From positions 2,542,001 through 2,606,000 of the forward strand of contig NZ_CP184360.1 in the NCBI RefSeq assembly GCF_048595755.1: 64,000 nucleotides of DNA, given 5' to 3'. A model generated the notes under the pieces. The model worked only from the letters and a program-made list of their open reading frames with translations. It was not told the origin of the DNA and ran no database searches. Each line of letters starts with the position of its first letter. Position 1 is the first letter of the stretch. Positions 54,255 through 63,371 of this stretch are shown here, in pieces. Origin of the DNA: Luteococcus sp048595755. GTDB taxonomy: Bacteria; Actinomycetota; Actinomycetes; Propionibacteriales; Propionibacteriaceae. The translations under genes and the position numbers were made by a program.

Positions 54255-54920
54255 GTGACCGACAGCCTTCTCATCGCCATCGACGGACCCAGTGGTTCCG
54301 GCAAGTCCAGCACCTCGCGCGGAGTGGCCCAGCGCCTCGGCCTGGCCTACCTCGACACCGGATCCCTGTACCGGGCGGCAGCGATCGCCTTCCTCGAATC
54401 CGGTCTGGAGGCCTCCCAGGCCGATGAGGTGGCGAAGCTGGTGCGTGGTGCCCGGATCGTGCCGGGCACCGATCCAACCAACCCGTCGATCAGTCTGGAT
54501 GGACGCGACGTCACCGACGAGATCCGTGAGCCGCGCGTCAGCGCCAAGGTCTCGGCGATCGCCACCAACCTGGCGGTCCGCGAGGCGCTGACCCGTCAGT
54601 TCCGTCAGATCATCGCCGACCACGACCGTCGCATCGTCGTGGAGGGACGTGACATCACCACCGTCGTCGCGCCGGATGCCGACCTGCGCATCCTGCTGGT
54701 GGCAGACCCGGCAGCCCGCATCGCGCGTCGCCAGGCCGAGCTGGGCGGCGCGGTGGACACCGCCCAGGTCACCGACCAGGTGGTGCGCCGCGATCGTGAC
54801 GACGCCACCGTCAGCCAGTTCGAGGAGCCCGCGGAGGGGGTCGAGTTGGTCGACTCGACCTTCCTGAACCTCGACGAGGTGATCGACAAGATCTGCGGCA
54901 TGGTGCCCACCCATGACTGA
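54255..54920 (+). CDS. cmk: Cytidylate kinase
   Basis: Cmk phosphorylates CMP and dCMP. The 221-residue protein has P-loop IDGPSGSGKSSTSRG near 9, YLDTGSLYRA, and VVEGRDITTVVAPDADLRIL near 126. The GTG at 54255 matches family N-termini and has the -10 box upstream; the frame stays open through the repeat array to 53799, so an extended form cannot be excluded, but no ribosome site supports it. The stop lies inside the start of the acyltransferase gene (8-bp overlap). Confidence 0.95.
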   Translation: MTDSLLIAIDGPSGSGKSSTSRGVAQRLGLAYLDTGSLYRAAAIAFLESGLEASQADEVAKLVRGARIVPGTDPTNPSISLDGRDVTDEIREPRVSAKVSAIATNLAVREALTRQFRQIIADHDRRIVVEGRDITTVVAPDADLRILLVADPAARIARRQAELGGAVDTAQVTDQVVRRDRDDATVSQFEEPAEGVELVDSTFLNLDEVIDKICGMVPTHD

Positions 54921-55782
54921 GCCCACCCCGGCCCCCGCGCCTGGCTCCGCCCCGTTCCCCGAGCCTGTCGAGGGGGCCTCGACAAGCTCGGCCGCCGGAA
55001 TCAACTCCGCCTCCTTCCCCGAGCCTGACCCCTCGTTCCCCGAGCCTGTCGAGGGGGCCTCGACAAGCTCGGCCGCCGAGATCGGGTTCACGGCAGCGCG
55101 GAAGGCGGCCATGAGCCTTCCGCGTACGGATCGGGTGCGGACGGGGGCCCCGCTGATGGATCGCCTGCAACCCCTCCTGGGCGCACTGGTGCGTCGGGTG
55201 TGGAAGCTGCAGGAACACCACGCCGAGCGCGTCCCCACCGACGGGCCGGTGATCCTCGCGGTCAACCACGTCGGCATCCTCGACGGGCCGATGGTGGTGG
55301 CCATCACGCCGCACGGCCAGGCGATGGCCAAGCGCGAGCTGTGGGGCAATGCGGTGCTGGCGCGGGTGCTCGACGCGCTGGGGCAGATCCCGATCGATCG
55401 CTGGAATCCCGATCCGGGCTGCTTGCGGCAGTGCATCGCGCTGCTGCGCGCCGGGCGTCGACTGGTGATCTTTCCCGAATCGCACCGGGGCGCCGGCGAT
55501 TTCGCCCGCTTCCGTCGCGGCGCCGCCTATCTGGCACTGACCACGGGAGCGCCTGTCGTCCCCGTCGCGCTGATCGGGACCGCGATCGGTGGAACCGGGC
55601 TGCGCTCGATTCCGCGGCCGGGCATGCCCGTGCACGTCGTGTACGGTTTACCAGTTGCGGTGCAGGCCCAGGAGTGGCCACGCACCGCCGGTGAGGTCGC
55701 GGATCTCACCGAACGTCTGCGCTCGGTCTGTGCGCAGCACGTCCAGCAGGCACAGCAGGAGCTGGGCCTGGAACTGCACTGA
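54913..55782 (+). CDS. Lysophospholipid acyltransferase (PlsC-like) with repeat-derived N-terminus
   Basis: Residues about 95-270 form a PlsC acyltransferase domain: NHVGILD is the HX4D motif and FPESHRGAGDF the second motif, so it probably acylates 1-acyl-glycerol-3-phosphate. The first 60 residues are unusual: FPEPVEGASTSSAA occurs twice, encoded by two identical 43-bp copies of the dispersed repeat (54955-54997 and 55036-55078, 81 bp apart, in frame). The domain itself seems intact, so the insertion probably lengthened a tolerant N-terminal tail. It is coupled to cmk by 8 bp. Confidence 0.88.
   Translation: MTEPTPAPAPGSAPFPEPVEGASTSSAAGINSASFPEPDPSFPEPVEGASTSSAAEIGFTAARKAAMSLPRTDRVRTGAPLMDRLQPLLGALVRRVWKLQEHHAERVPTDGPVILAVNHVGILDGPMVVAITPHGQAMAKRELWGNAVLARVLDALGQIPIDRWNPDPGCLRQCIALLRAGRRLVIFPESHRGAGDFARFRRGAAYLALTTGAPVVPVALIGTAIGGTGLRSIPRPGMPVHVVYGLPVAVQAQEWPRTAGEVADLTERLRSVCAQHVQQAQQELGLELH
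54955..55078. repeat. Two in-frame copies of the dispersed repeat inside the acyltransferase gene
   Basis: Each copy holds CCGAGCCTGTCGAGG and, 3 bp on, CCTCGACAAGCTCGG, a near-perfect hairpin of two 15-bp arms. A third, partial copy (55012-55025) lies between. This is the BIME-like form of the element seen singly elsewhere in the window. Confidence 0.9.
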
Positions 55783-55792
55783 AGGACCTGTC

Positions 55793-57205
55793 ATGACCGA
55801 TACCCCTGATTTCTCCGACTCCGGCTTCTCCGAGGCCGATTTCACCCAGGTCGAGTACATCGACCACGTCCACGGCGAGCCCGCTGCCATCAAGCCTGTG
55901 CTGGCCGTCGTGGGCCGGCCCAATGTGGGCAAGTCGACGCTGGTCAACCGCATCCTGGGCCGTCGTGAGGCCGTCGTCCAGGACACCCCGGGTGTGACTC
56001 GCGACCGGGTCAGCTACGACGCCAACTGGAATGGACGCGAGTTCGTGTTGGTGGACACCGGCGGGTGGGTCAGCGACGCCAAGGGGCTGTCGCACCAGAT
56101 TGCCGAGCAGGCAGAGCTGGCCATCATGGCCGCCGACGCGGTGCTGTTCGTGGTCGATGCCACCGTCGGCACCACCGATGAGGACGAGGCCGTGGTGCAG
56201 GTGCTGCGGCGCAGCAAGAAGCCCGTCGTGCTGGCCGCCAACAAGGTGGACGACCAGCGCACCGAGGGTGAGGCCGCCACCATGTGGAATCTGGGCTTGG
56301 GCCAGCCGTGGCCCATCTCGGCCATCCACGGCCGTGGCACCGGCGACCTGCTCGACGCGGTGCTCGAGGCCCTGCCCGAGGCCCCCCCGGAGCGTCACGT
56401 GGAGCTGGGCGGCCCCCGTCGCATCGCCATCGTCGGCAAGCCCAATGTGGGCAAGAGCTCCCTGCTGAACAAGCTCTCGGGCCAGCAGCGCTCGGTGGTC
56501 AGCGACATCTCCGGCACCACCGTCGATCCCGTCGACGAGCTGTGCGAGGTGGGGGGCCAGCTCTACCGACTGATCGACACGGCCGGCATCCGCAAGCGGG
56601 TGAAGGAGGCCAGCGGACACGAGTACTACGCCAGCCTGCGCACCCAGGGTGCCATCGAGCGTGCCGAGGTGTGCGTGGTGGTCATCGACGCCTCCGAGCC
56701 GGTCAGCGAACAGGACCTGCGCATCCTCAGCAATGTGGAGAACACCGGCAAGGCACTGGTGATCGCCTACAACAAGTGGGACCTCACCGACGAGGAGCGT
56801 CGTCGCTACCTGGACCGGGAGATCGAGCGAGACCTGCACCCCTTCAAGTGGGCGCCCAGCGTCAACATCTCCGCGTTGACCGGCCGGAACGTCGACAAGC
56901 TCTCCAAGGCGATCGAGGAGGCGCTGGAAGGCTGGGAGACCCGGGTGTCCACCGGCAAGCTCAACGCCTTCCTCGGGCGGGTCACCGCGGCCCATCCGCA
57001 CCCGGTGCGCGGTGGCAAGCAGCCGCGCGTGCTGTTCGGCACGCAGGCCCAGAACTGCCCGCCCACCTTCGTGCTGTTCACCTCCGGCCAGATCGACCAG
57101 GGCTACCAGCGCTTCATCGAGCGGCGACTGCGTGAGGACTTCGGGTTCAGCGGCAGCCCCGTCCACGTCGAGGTACGCGCCCGCGAGAAGCGCGGCAAGA
57201 AGTAG
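55793..57205 (+). CDS. der: Ribosome-associated GTPase Der (EngA)
   Basis: Der is an essential 50S assembly GTPase with two tandem G domains. The 470-residue protein has an acidic N-terminal stretch (about 1-38), G1 of domain 1 GRPNVGKST near 42 with DTPGVTRDR, G1 of domain 2 GKPNVGKSS near 215 with DTAGIRKR, NKWDL, and a C-terminal KH-like domain ending in a basic tail. The ATG at 55793 has GAAGG upstream and lies 10 bp after the acyltransferase. Confidence 0.97.
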   Translation: MTDTPDFSDSGFSEADFTQVEYIDHVHGEPAAIKPVLAVVGRPNVGKSTLVNRILGRREAVVQDTPGVTRDRVSYDANWNGREFVLVDTGGWVSDAKGLSHQIAEQAELAIMAADAVLFVVDATVGTTDEDEAVVQVLRRSKKPVVLAANKVDDQRTEGEAATMWNLGLGQPWPISAIHGRGTGDLLDAVLEALPEAPPERHVELGGPRRIAIVGKPNVGKSSLLNKLSGQQRSVVSDISGTTVDPVDELCEVGGQLYRLIDTAGIRKRVKEASGHEYYASLRTQGAIERAEVCVVVIDASEPVSEQDLRILSNVENTGKALVIAYNKWDLTDEERRRYLDREIERDLHPFKWAPSVNISALTGRNVDKLSKAIEEALEGWETRVSTGKLNAFLGRVTAAHPHPVRGGKQPRVLFGTQAQNCPPTFVLFTSGQIDQGYQRFIERRLREDFGFSGSPVHVEVRAREKRGKK

Positions 57206-57247
57206 CCTCCTGCTTCGAGCCCATCCCCGTCCCCGCTAGGAGCTGAC

Positions 57248-58693
57248 ATGGACCGCCTGCACGCCGGTGTCGATCTGGGTACCTCTCGGGTGAAGGTGGT
57301 GCTGGCCAACGCCGAGGGGCAGGTGGTGGAGCGCCACCAGGCCGACATCCCCACCAGTACCGGGCCCGGGGGTGAGATGGAGCAGGACCCGAGCCACTGG
57401 TGGCAGGCCCTGCGCACGGCACTGGCGCATTGCGAGCATGCCGAGCAGATCACCGCGATCGGCCTGACCGGCCAGATGCAGGACCTGGTACCGGTCGTCG
57501 GTGCCAGGCCGCTGCGCCGCGCCCTGCTCTACAGCGACGTGCGCGCAGGCGCCCAGTTCGACCGTCTGCAGTACCTGGTGTCCAACTGGGAGGCCATCAC
57601 CGCCAACCAGCAGGACGCCAGCTGCGTCCCCGCCAAACTGGGGTGGTTGGCCCAGCACGAACCGCAGACCCTGCAGCGAGCCCGACACGTGCTGTTGGGC
57701 AGCCCCGGTTACGTGATGCTGCGCATGACTGGCCGGGCGGTCTGCGATCCGGTGACGGCCTCCACCACTGGTCTGCTGGACGTCACGGCGCGCGACTGGT
57801 CCCAGACCGTCCTGGAGGCGTGCGGCACCAGTAAGGAGCTGATGCCAGAGTTGGTCGACGGGGCAGTGGGGGAGTTGTCGGCGGCTGCCGCCCATGATCT
57901 GGGACTGACCCCGGGAATCCCGGTGGTGCATGGCATGGGTGATGCCGGTGCGGCCACCGACGGACTGGTGGGCAGTGAGGCGGGCAGCGCCTACCTGCAC
58001 CTCGGCACCACGGGCTGGGTCGCCGGTGTGGTCGACGGGCTGCCCACCGAGCCCTCTGCGACGCACGCCCTGGTGATGCCCGGGTGGTCCTCGTCCCTGC
58101 GGATCGGCTCGGTGCTCTCGGCCGGCGCCGCCGCGGAATGGGCGCGGCGCAGCTTCTTCGAGGACTTCGGTTTCGCCGAGCTGGACCAGGTCCTGTCAGA
58201 GCGCGTGCTCCAACTCGACAACCGGCCCTTGTGCCTGCCGGGGCTGGGCGGGGAGCGTACGCCGGTGCGTGATGCAGCCCTGCGCGGCACCTTCGTCGGC
58301 GTCACTCGTTCCACCGACCCGGGCGATCTGTACCTGGCCACCCTCACCGGCGTCGCGATGGGGTTGCGTCACGCGGCTGACGAGATGGGCTGGCGCCAGG
58401 AGCGCATCCTGCTGGCCGGTGGGGGAGCCGACAGCACCCTGTGGCGGCAGGTGCTGGCCGACGTCTTCGACGCCGAGGTGGTGTGCGGCAGCCTTCCCGA
58501 TCCGGGTGCCTGGTCGGCGCTTCGTGCTGCCGCCCGGGCCGCGGGGGTGCAGCCACCCGCGCCACTGGGGGAGTCGGCAGGACAGCTGCAGGTGACCGAG
58601 CCGTCCTTTGTCGCGGACCAGTACGAAGAACTGATCGGGGCGCACCGCGCGCTGTACGACGCGGTGGCCCCGATCTGTCAGGTGCTGTCCTGA
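57248..58693 (+). CDS. FGGY-family carbohydrate kinase (xylulokinase-like)
   Basis: The 481-residue protein has the ASKHA phosphate loops of FGGY kinases: DLGTSRVKVVL at residue 9, LTGQMQDLVPV, GMGDAGAATDGLVGS near 234, HLGTTGWV, and the signature GGGADSTLWRQVLADVFDAEV near 392. Similarity in pattern is greatest to xylulokinases, but the sugar cannot be fixed. The ATG has AGGAGC about 6 nt upstream. It lies 42 bp after der and converges on the small gene and symporter. Confidence 0.87.
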   Translation: MDRLHAGVDLGTSRVKVVLANAEGQVVERHQADIPTSTGPGGEMEQDPSHWWQALRTALAHCEHAEQITAIGLTGQMQDLVPVVGARPLRRALLYSDVRAGAQFDRLQYLVSNWEAITANQQDASCVPAKLGWLAQHEPQTLQRARHVLLGSPGYVMLRMTGRAVCDPVTASTTGLLDVTARDWSQTVLEACGTSKELMPELVDGAVGELSAAAAHDLGLTPGIPVVHGMGDAGAATDGLVGSEAGSAYLHLGTTGWVAGVVDGLPTEPSATHALVMPGWSSSLRIGSVLSAGAAAEWARRSFFEDFGFAELDQVLSERVLQLDNRPLCLPGLGGERTPVRDAALRGTFVGVTRSTDPGDLYLATLTGVAMGLRHAADEMGWRQERILLAGGGADSTLWRQVLADVFDAEVVCGSLPDPGAWSALRAAARAAGVQPPAPLGESAGQLQVTEPSFVADQYEELIGAHRALYDAVAPICQVLS

Positions 58694-58695
58694 GC

Positions 58696-58938
58696 TCAGT
58701 CGCCCGAGGGAGTCCTGACCTTGAGCGGGCTCATCCGAGACCGCAGGACGAACAGCACTCCTCCCACGAGCAGGACCAAGCCGGCAATGAGGTTGGCGTT
58801 GATGCCGCCGGTCTTGCCCAGCGCAGGGTCTGCCAGCAGACCCATGGCGGTGAGGATGATGCCCAGGATGGTGAGCATGGCGCCGATGATCGCCCGGATG
58901 TCGAGCGGCTTGGGGCGTCGACTGGTGGATGGATTCAT
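58696..58938 (-). CDS. Small membrane protein, 80 residues
   Basis: The 80-residue product has a basic N-terminus and two transmembrane helices (about 16-36 and 47-66). No family is recognised with confidence. It starts 11 bp after the symporter gene on the same strand and shares its transcript, so it may be an accessory protein of the symporter. Its stop lies 2 bp from the kinase stop on the other strand. Confidence 0.65.
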   Translation of the reverse strand: MNPSTSRRPKPLDIRAIIGAMLTILGIILTAMGLLADPALGKTGGINANLIAGLVLLVGGVLFVLRSRMSPLKVRTPSGD

Positions 58939-58949
58939 GGTCGTGCTCC

Positions 58950-60677
58950 TCAGAAGATCGCGTTCAGGACGATGACCATGCCCATGGCGAGCGCGGCCAG
59001 TGGCAGGGTGCGCTGGAACCAGGGCTTGCCCTGTTCGTCGGCGTCCACCAGGTCTGCCTTGGGCGTCTCCGAGTAGACGAAGCCGCGCAGTTCCTCACGG
59101 GGCTTGGGCTTGGTGAACAAGCTGACGACGATGCTGGCGAGCAGGTCCATCACGAAGCCAGCGCTGGCCGCGACGAAGGCCAGACCCTGGCCGGGCAGCG
59201 TGTACCAGCCGAAACCGACCTCGGCATTGCCTCCCAGCCACACGAAGACGGCGGACAGGGTGCCGACGACCAGGCCCACCCAGCCTGCGGTGGGGGTGGA
59301 GCGACGCCAGAACATGCCCAGGATGAAGGTGGCGAACAGCGGGGCGTTGAAGAAGCCGAACAGGGTCTGCAGGTAGTCCATGATGTTGCTGAACTGACCG
59401 GCGATCATTGCGGTGAAGATCGCCACGACCACGGCAAGTGCGGTCGCGACGCGCCCGACGGTGACGTAGTAGTCGTCGCTGCGGTCCTTCTTGATGTAGG
59501 TGCCCCAGATGTCGACGCTGAACACGGTGTTGAAGGCCGACACATTGGCCGCCATGCCGGCCATGAAGGCTGCCAGCAAACCGGTGATGGCCAGGCCCAG
59601 CAGACCATTGGGCAGCAGGTCGCGCATCAACAGCAGCAGCGAGTCGTTGTAGGTGACACCCTCACCGGAGGCGCCTCCGGCCGGAGCGCCGCCACCCTTG
59701 AGGGCGACGATCTCCGGGACCAGGACGGCGGCCAGCATGCCCGGCAGGATGGTGATGAAGGGCACCAGCATCTTGGGGAAGGCACCGATGATCGGGGTGT
59801 TGCGGGCGGCGGAGAGGGATTCCGAGGCCATGGCGCGCTGGACCTCGACGAAGTTGGTCGTCCAGTAGCCGAAGGAGAGCACGAAGCCGAGGCCGAAGAC
59901 GATGCCGATCACGCTGAGCAGCGGGCTGTCGAAGCCCGACAGCGCGGTGCCCGGCCACGAGTTGAGCTGTTCGGCGGCGGTGGGCACACCGGCGCTGGCC
60001 GGGGCACTGGCGGCGTCGGCGGTGATGCGTTCCTTCAGCCCGCTCCACCCGTCGACGCGGTGCAGGCCGAGCAGCACCAGCGGCAGCAGTCCAGCCACGA
60101 TGACGAAGAACTGCAGCACCTCGTTGTAGATGGCGGCGCTGAGGCCACCCAGTGTGATGTAGGCGAGCACGACGGTGGCCGAGACCACCAGGGTCAGCCA
60201 CATCGGCCAGCCGAGCAGGGCGTGGATGATGGAGCCGAGCAGGTACAGGTTGATGCCAGCGATGAGCAGCTGCGCCAGGGCGAAGGAGATCGCATTGACC
60301 AGGTGGGCGCCGGGGCCGAAGCGCCGCAGCATGAACTCCGGCACGGAGCGGACCTTGGAGCCGTAGTAGAACGGCATCATCACCACGCCGAGGAAGACCA
60401 TGGCGGGCACGGCGCCGATCCAGAAGTAGTGCAGGGTCGGCAGGCCGATCTGGGCGCCGGTGGCCGACATGCCCATGATCTCCACGGCACCCAGGTTGGC
60501 CGAGACGAAGGCCAGGCCGGTCACCCAGGCGGGCAGTGAGCGGCCGGACTGGAAATAGTCGGACGCGTCGGAGACCTGGCGCTTGGCAAGCCACCCGATC
60601 CCCAGGACGAAGGCGAAGTAGACCGCCAGGATGAGGTAGTCCACCGCCTTGGCGTCGATCAGTGTTTCGAGCAGCAT
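58950..60677 (-). CDS. Sodium:solute symporter (SSS family)
   Basis: The 575-residue protein has about 14 transmembrane helices with the SSS layout: DYLILAVYFAFVLGIGW, the SDASDYFQSGRSLPAW segment, AFVSANLGAVEIMG, and GYWTTNFVEVQRAMAS, which recalls the SglT sugar group. With the FGGY kinase beside it, sugar or polyol uptake is a reasonable guess. The ATG has AAGGAG about 7 nt upstream. A GCAT-tttа-ATGC mini-palindrome lies about 25 bp before the start. Confidence 0.88.
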   Translation of the reverse strand: MLLETLIDAKAVDYLILAVYFAFVLGIGWLAKRQVSDASDYFQSGRSLPAWVTGLAFVSANLGAVEIMGMSATGAQIGLPTLHYFWIGAVPAMVFLGVVMMPFYYGSKVRSVPEFMLRRFGPGAHLVNAISFALAQLLIAGINLYLLGSIIHALLGWPMWLTLVVSATVVLAYITLGGLSAAIYNEVLQFFVIVAGLLPLVLLGLHRVDGWSGLKERITADAASAPASAGVPTAAEQLNSWPGTALSGFDSPLLSVIGIVFGLGFVLSFGYWTTNFVEVQRAMASESLSAARNTPIIGAFPKMLVPFITILPGMLAAVLVPEIVALKGGGAPAGGASGEGVTYNDSLLLLMRDLLPNGLLGLAITGLLAAFMAGMAANVSAFNTVFSVDIWGTYIKKDRSDDYYVTVGRVATALAVVVAIFTAMIAGQFSNIMDYLQTLFGFFNAPLFATFILGMFWRRSTPTAGWVGLVVGTLSAVFVWLGGNAEVGFGWYTLPGQGLAFVAASAGFVMDLLASIVVSLFTKPKPREELRGFVYSETPKADLVDADEQGKPWFQRTLPLAALAMGMVIVLNAIF

Positions 60678-60793
60678 CGCTGCTCCTTTCGGATCGCATT
60701 AAAATGCCCTCCGGCAGCGAGGGCTTCGCAATGGTATTACCTTCGCGTCACCTGCTGTTCACTCGGGGGCGCCTCCAGGTCGGGCGGACGCGA

Positions 60794-60828
60794 CAGGGGG
60801 GCCGCCACCTGTGGTGGCGACCCCCCTG
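60794..60828 (-). terminator. Terminator after the serine hydrolase gene
   Basis: A 16-bp stem with one mismatch (60794-60809 with 60813-60828) and a TGT loop lies 18 bp beyond the leftward stop. It separates this gene from the symporter operon. Confidence 0.75.
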
Positions 60829-60845
60829 CGGGACGATCCTGGGAA

Positions 60846-62087
60846 TCAGGCGTTGCAGCTGGCCATCATCATGGGCACCAGCACCTTGTTGAGGTCGACG
60901 CGGCCACTGAGGGCAGTCAGGTCTCGGCCCGTGGCGCCCAGTGAGAACTGTCGGGTGCCGTCGGCGGAGGTGAAGGCGACGCTGAGCGTGCCCATCGCGG
61001 CGCCATCGTGACCGTACAGGTAGGGGTCGCTGCCCGCGGCCGGGCACGGATCGGGAATGCGGTACAGACCCAGCCCGTATTCCATCGGCGTCGTCGACAC
61101 CGGTGTCATCATCTGGTGCAGCAGCTGGGTGCTGACCAGCTTGCCCGCGAACAGGGCCCGGGTGAAGTCGTTGAGGTCGTCGGTGGTGCTGGTGACCGCA
61201 CCGGCTGCGCCCAGCAGGTCGGGGTCGAAGTTGTCCAGCTCCATCCAGCCGTCCTGCTCACCGAGCCAGGCGTCCTCGTGCAGGGCCGCGCCCTTGAGGC
61301 CCGCCTCGGTGTCATAGCTGGTCTGGTGCATGCCCGCCGGTTGCCAGACCCGCTTCTTCATCAACGCCTCCAGCGAGGCATCGTTCTGAGCCTCCAGCAG
61401 CATGCCCAAGGCCACGTATCCTGCGTTGGAGTACACCATCTGGCCGGGTTCAGTCCAAGGTACGGCGTTGACGGCGTCGATGTGCTCCTGAGGTGCGTAG
61501 TCACGTTCCATCGCGGCCTGGAACTGTTCCATCGAGTTGGGATCGGTGATGTGGCGCATCATCAGCTCATTGGTGCCGTTCGGCATGCCGGAGGTGTGGC
61601 TGAGCAGCTGACGGAAGGTCACCTCGGGGTGGTCGGGCAAGAGGGTGGGGAGCACCTCTGCCACCGGCTGGTCCAGCTGCCAGACCCCCTTGTCCACCTC
61701 CTGCAGGACCAGGACGGAGATCATCATCTTGGTGTTGCTGGCCACCCGGAAGCGGTCGGCAGGCTTGGCAGCGGGCTTGCGATCCTTGTCGCGCAGGCCC
61801 TCGGCCCCCGCCCAGCTGGTGGTGGGCGTCTGCAGACGGCCGGCCGCGCCGATGGCGCCGTCGGAGACCACTGCGGCAAGGGCAGCGTCCAGCGTGGGAT
61901 TGGCGACTCGAGCGCCGTGACCCTTGCGCTGGGCCTTCGCCTGCTGGGCTGCCTTCTGCAGGTCGCGGCTGAGCGAGTCGTCGCTGACCGGGCTCGCCGT
62001 GGCCATGGGGCGGGCCGTGGCCGGGGTGGCGACGGCCAGACTGGTCATGGCCGCCAGCGCAAGACTGGCGAGGAGGCGACGGGGCAT
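60846..62087 (-). CDS. Secreted serine hydrolase (class C beta-lactamase / DD-carboxypeptidase fold)
   Basis: The 413-residue protein starts with a Sec signal peptide (MPRRLLASLALAAMTSLAVA, cut near ATA/RP). The mature part has the penicillin-binding-protein fold: SxxK as SNTK near 118, YxN as YSNAGY, and GHDGAAMG as the third box. Cytoplasm-facing roles are excluded by the signal. It may trim peptidoglycan peptides or hydrolyse esters; beta-lactamase activity cannot be inferred. The ATG has GGAAAGG upstream. Confidence 0.88.
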   Translation of the reverse strand: MPRRLLASLALAAMTSLAVATPATARPMATASPVSDDSLSRDLQKAAQQAKAQRKGHGARVANPTLDAALAAVVSDGAIGAAGRLQTPTTSWAGAEGLRDKDRKPAAKPADRFRVASNTKMMISVLVLQEVDKGVWQLDQPVAEVLPTLLPDHPEVTFRQLLSHTSGMPNGTNELMMRHITDPNSMEQFQAAMERDYAPQEHIDAVNAVPWTEPGQMVYSNAGYVALGMLLEAQNDASLEALMKKRVWQPAGMHQTSYDTEAGLKGAALHEDAWLGEQDGWMELDNFDPDLLGAAGAVTSTTDDLNDFTRALFAGKLVSTQLLHQMMTPVSTTPMEYGLGLYRIPDPCPAAGSDPYLYGHDGAAMGTLSVAFTSADGTRQFSLGATGRDLTALSGRVDLNKVLVPMMMASCNA

Positions 62088-62120
62088 GGTGGTCCCTTTC
62101 CGTTGCGTGGGATGATGTGT

Positions 62121-62138
62121 CGACCCTAGTGAGGGTCG
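62121..62138. promoter_or_regulatory. Inverted repeat overlapping the serine hydrolase promoter
   Basis: CGACCCT-AGTG-AGGGTCG is a perfect 7-bp inverted repeat. On the minus strand it contains TAGGGT, a likely -10 box about 35 bp before the start, so a repressor could act here. Confidence 0.4.
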
Positions 62139-62185
62139 GTGTCAGGCGTCTCCGTCTGGAGGATGAACTTTGGGTGCCGTCCCGA

Positions 62186-62215
62186 TTGGCGCTGATGGCG
62201 AAGTTCCAGTACTGT
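62186..62215 (+). promoter_or_regulatory. Promoter of tRNA-Pro
   Basis: TTGGCG (62186-62191) and TACTGT (62210-62215) with an 18-nt spacer lie 27 bp before the tRNA. Confidence 0.5.
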
Positions 62216-62242
62216 TGTTTCTCGGGTCGGAAACGACCTGGA

Positions 62243-62316
<74 letters not shown>

Positions 62317-62322
62317 CGTCCA

Positions 62323-62365
62323 AAGGGGCTTGTCAGAGCTAGTTTGCTCTGGCGGGCCCCTTCTT
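62323..62365 (+). terminator. Terminator after tRNA-Pro
   Basis: AAGGGGC (62323-62329) pairs with GCCCCTT (62356-62362), with inner CAGAGC/GCTCTG, followed by CTT. Directly after it CGTGCCCTAT occurs twice in tandem (62366-62375 and 62377-62386). Confidence 0.7.
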
Positions 62366-62557
62366 CGTGCCCTATACGTGCCCTATCGAGATTACAGGAC
62401 CCGGTTCGCACCTGCATTCGACACCTGCGTTCCCCTCTTGCGACTAGGCGTTTCTCTGCGGTTCGTGAGTTGTGTTTCCCCTGCCGCGACCAGCGCCTGC
62501 GAGGTCTCCTGACCAGGTCGCGTGGGCACCAATCTGTGCCGAGGTTGTTGGGTGGGC
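62366..62557. other. Non-coding accessory stretch after tRNA-Pro
   Basis: No convincing gene is seen in these 192 bp. They begin with the tandem CGTGCCCTAT repeat and have less biased base use than the core genes. Together with the broken genes that follow, they look like the remains of an element inserted at the tRNA. Confidence 0.4.
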
Positions 62558-62674
62558 ATGAATGCAGAGCAGCGCATGGTTGATGTGGAGAGTGTGCAGT
62601 CGGCCGCTCGTCGGCTTGGTGTCTGCCCACGGACAGTGCGGCGAATGATTGCCGACGGCCGACTACCGAGCTAG
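62558..62674 (+). pseudogene. Truncated excisionase/MerR-like HTH fragment
   Basis: The 38-codon ORF contains a winged-helix-type helix-turn-helix of the excisionase family: VQSAARRLGVCPRTVRRMIA followed by DGRLPS, where such proteins normally continue with a wing (RLGRDLRVS). Here TAG interrupts after LPS, and the same frame continues LVSLGRDLEVSM, which resembles the missing wing. The gene therefore looks broken by a nonsense change. Excisionase-type proteins are typical of integrated elements next to tRNA genes. Confidence 0.5.
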
Positions 62675-62863
62675 CTGGTGAGCCTTGGGCGTGACCTGGA
62701 AGTGTCGATGGGCATTGGCGGTCGGACCACTCGATGACGCAGTATGGGTCCCAATTCGGGGGAGTGATGAATTGCTTGCTGCCCCCCCCAGTGTCGGGTC
62801 GGTGAGCACCACGACATCCGGCTCGGCTTGTGGCAATGACGCTGCAGACGAGAGGGGGCCCTC
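62675..62863. other. Gap between HTH fragment and lipoprotein
   Basis: Apart from the continuation of the broken HTH frame to about 62735, I see no gene. A run of C near 62788 and the stretch GAGAGGG before 62864 (ribosome site of the next ORF) are the only notable points. Confidence 0.4.
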
Positions 62864-63358
62864 GTGAGTACGAGTGCCAAGAAGTTGATTGCAAGCACAG
62901 CACTGGCGTTCGCCCTGGGTGCGTGCTCGGGAACGCCCGAACAAGCGCCGACGACGAGTTCGAGCGCGACCACCGAGCCGTCCTCAACCGCGGGCTCCAG
63001 CACGCCGTCGCCTGCGGCGAGCCAGACCTCGAGCGCCAGCCCATCCACGGGCGCGACGCCACCCGCGAACGCAAGCGCTGCGGACGCCGCGGTGCATCGT
63101 TACGTCGAGGTGACCACTCGCATCGCGTCGGATCCGAAGTCCGACATGGACCAGCTGCAGACCGTCGCTCGAGGGTCCGCCCTGCGGCAGTGGCAGTACG
63201 ACATCTCCCAGTTCCGTGCTCAGAAGCAGCACCTGACGGGCATGTCGACCCTGGCCCTGGTGAAGGCGACAGCGGGTTCGGAGGGGGCGTTCCGGGAGCG
63301 ATGGCGAGGTTTCTGGTTGTGTTGTGGTGCCCAGCTTTCCCACCGCAGTGTCAGGTAA
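62864..63358 (+). CDS. Probably truncated lipoprotein
   Basis: The 164-residue ORF starts with a lipoprotein signal (KKLIASTALAFALGACSG, lipidated Cys near 21), then a long Ser/Thr/Pro/Ala linker (about 24-70) and a helical part (AAVHRYVEVTTRIASDPKSD, then LRQWQYDISQFRAQKQH) typical of actinobacterial element-borne lipoproteins. From about residue 140 the sequence (FRERWRGFWLCCGAQLSHRS) no longer looks like the family, and the expected C-terminal domain is missing, so a frameshift or deletion near 63280 is likely. GAGAGGG precedes the GTG start. Confidence 0.5.
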   Translation: MSTSAKKLIASTALAFALGACSGTPEQAPTTSSSATTEPSSTAGSSTPSPAASQTSSASPSTGATPPANASAADAAVHRYVEVTTRIASDPKSDMDQLQTVARGSALRQWQYDISQFRAQKQHLTGMSTLALVKATAGSEGAFRERWRGFWLCCGAQLSHRSVR

Positions 63359-63371
63359 GGGTGAGGGACGA

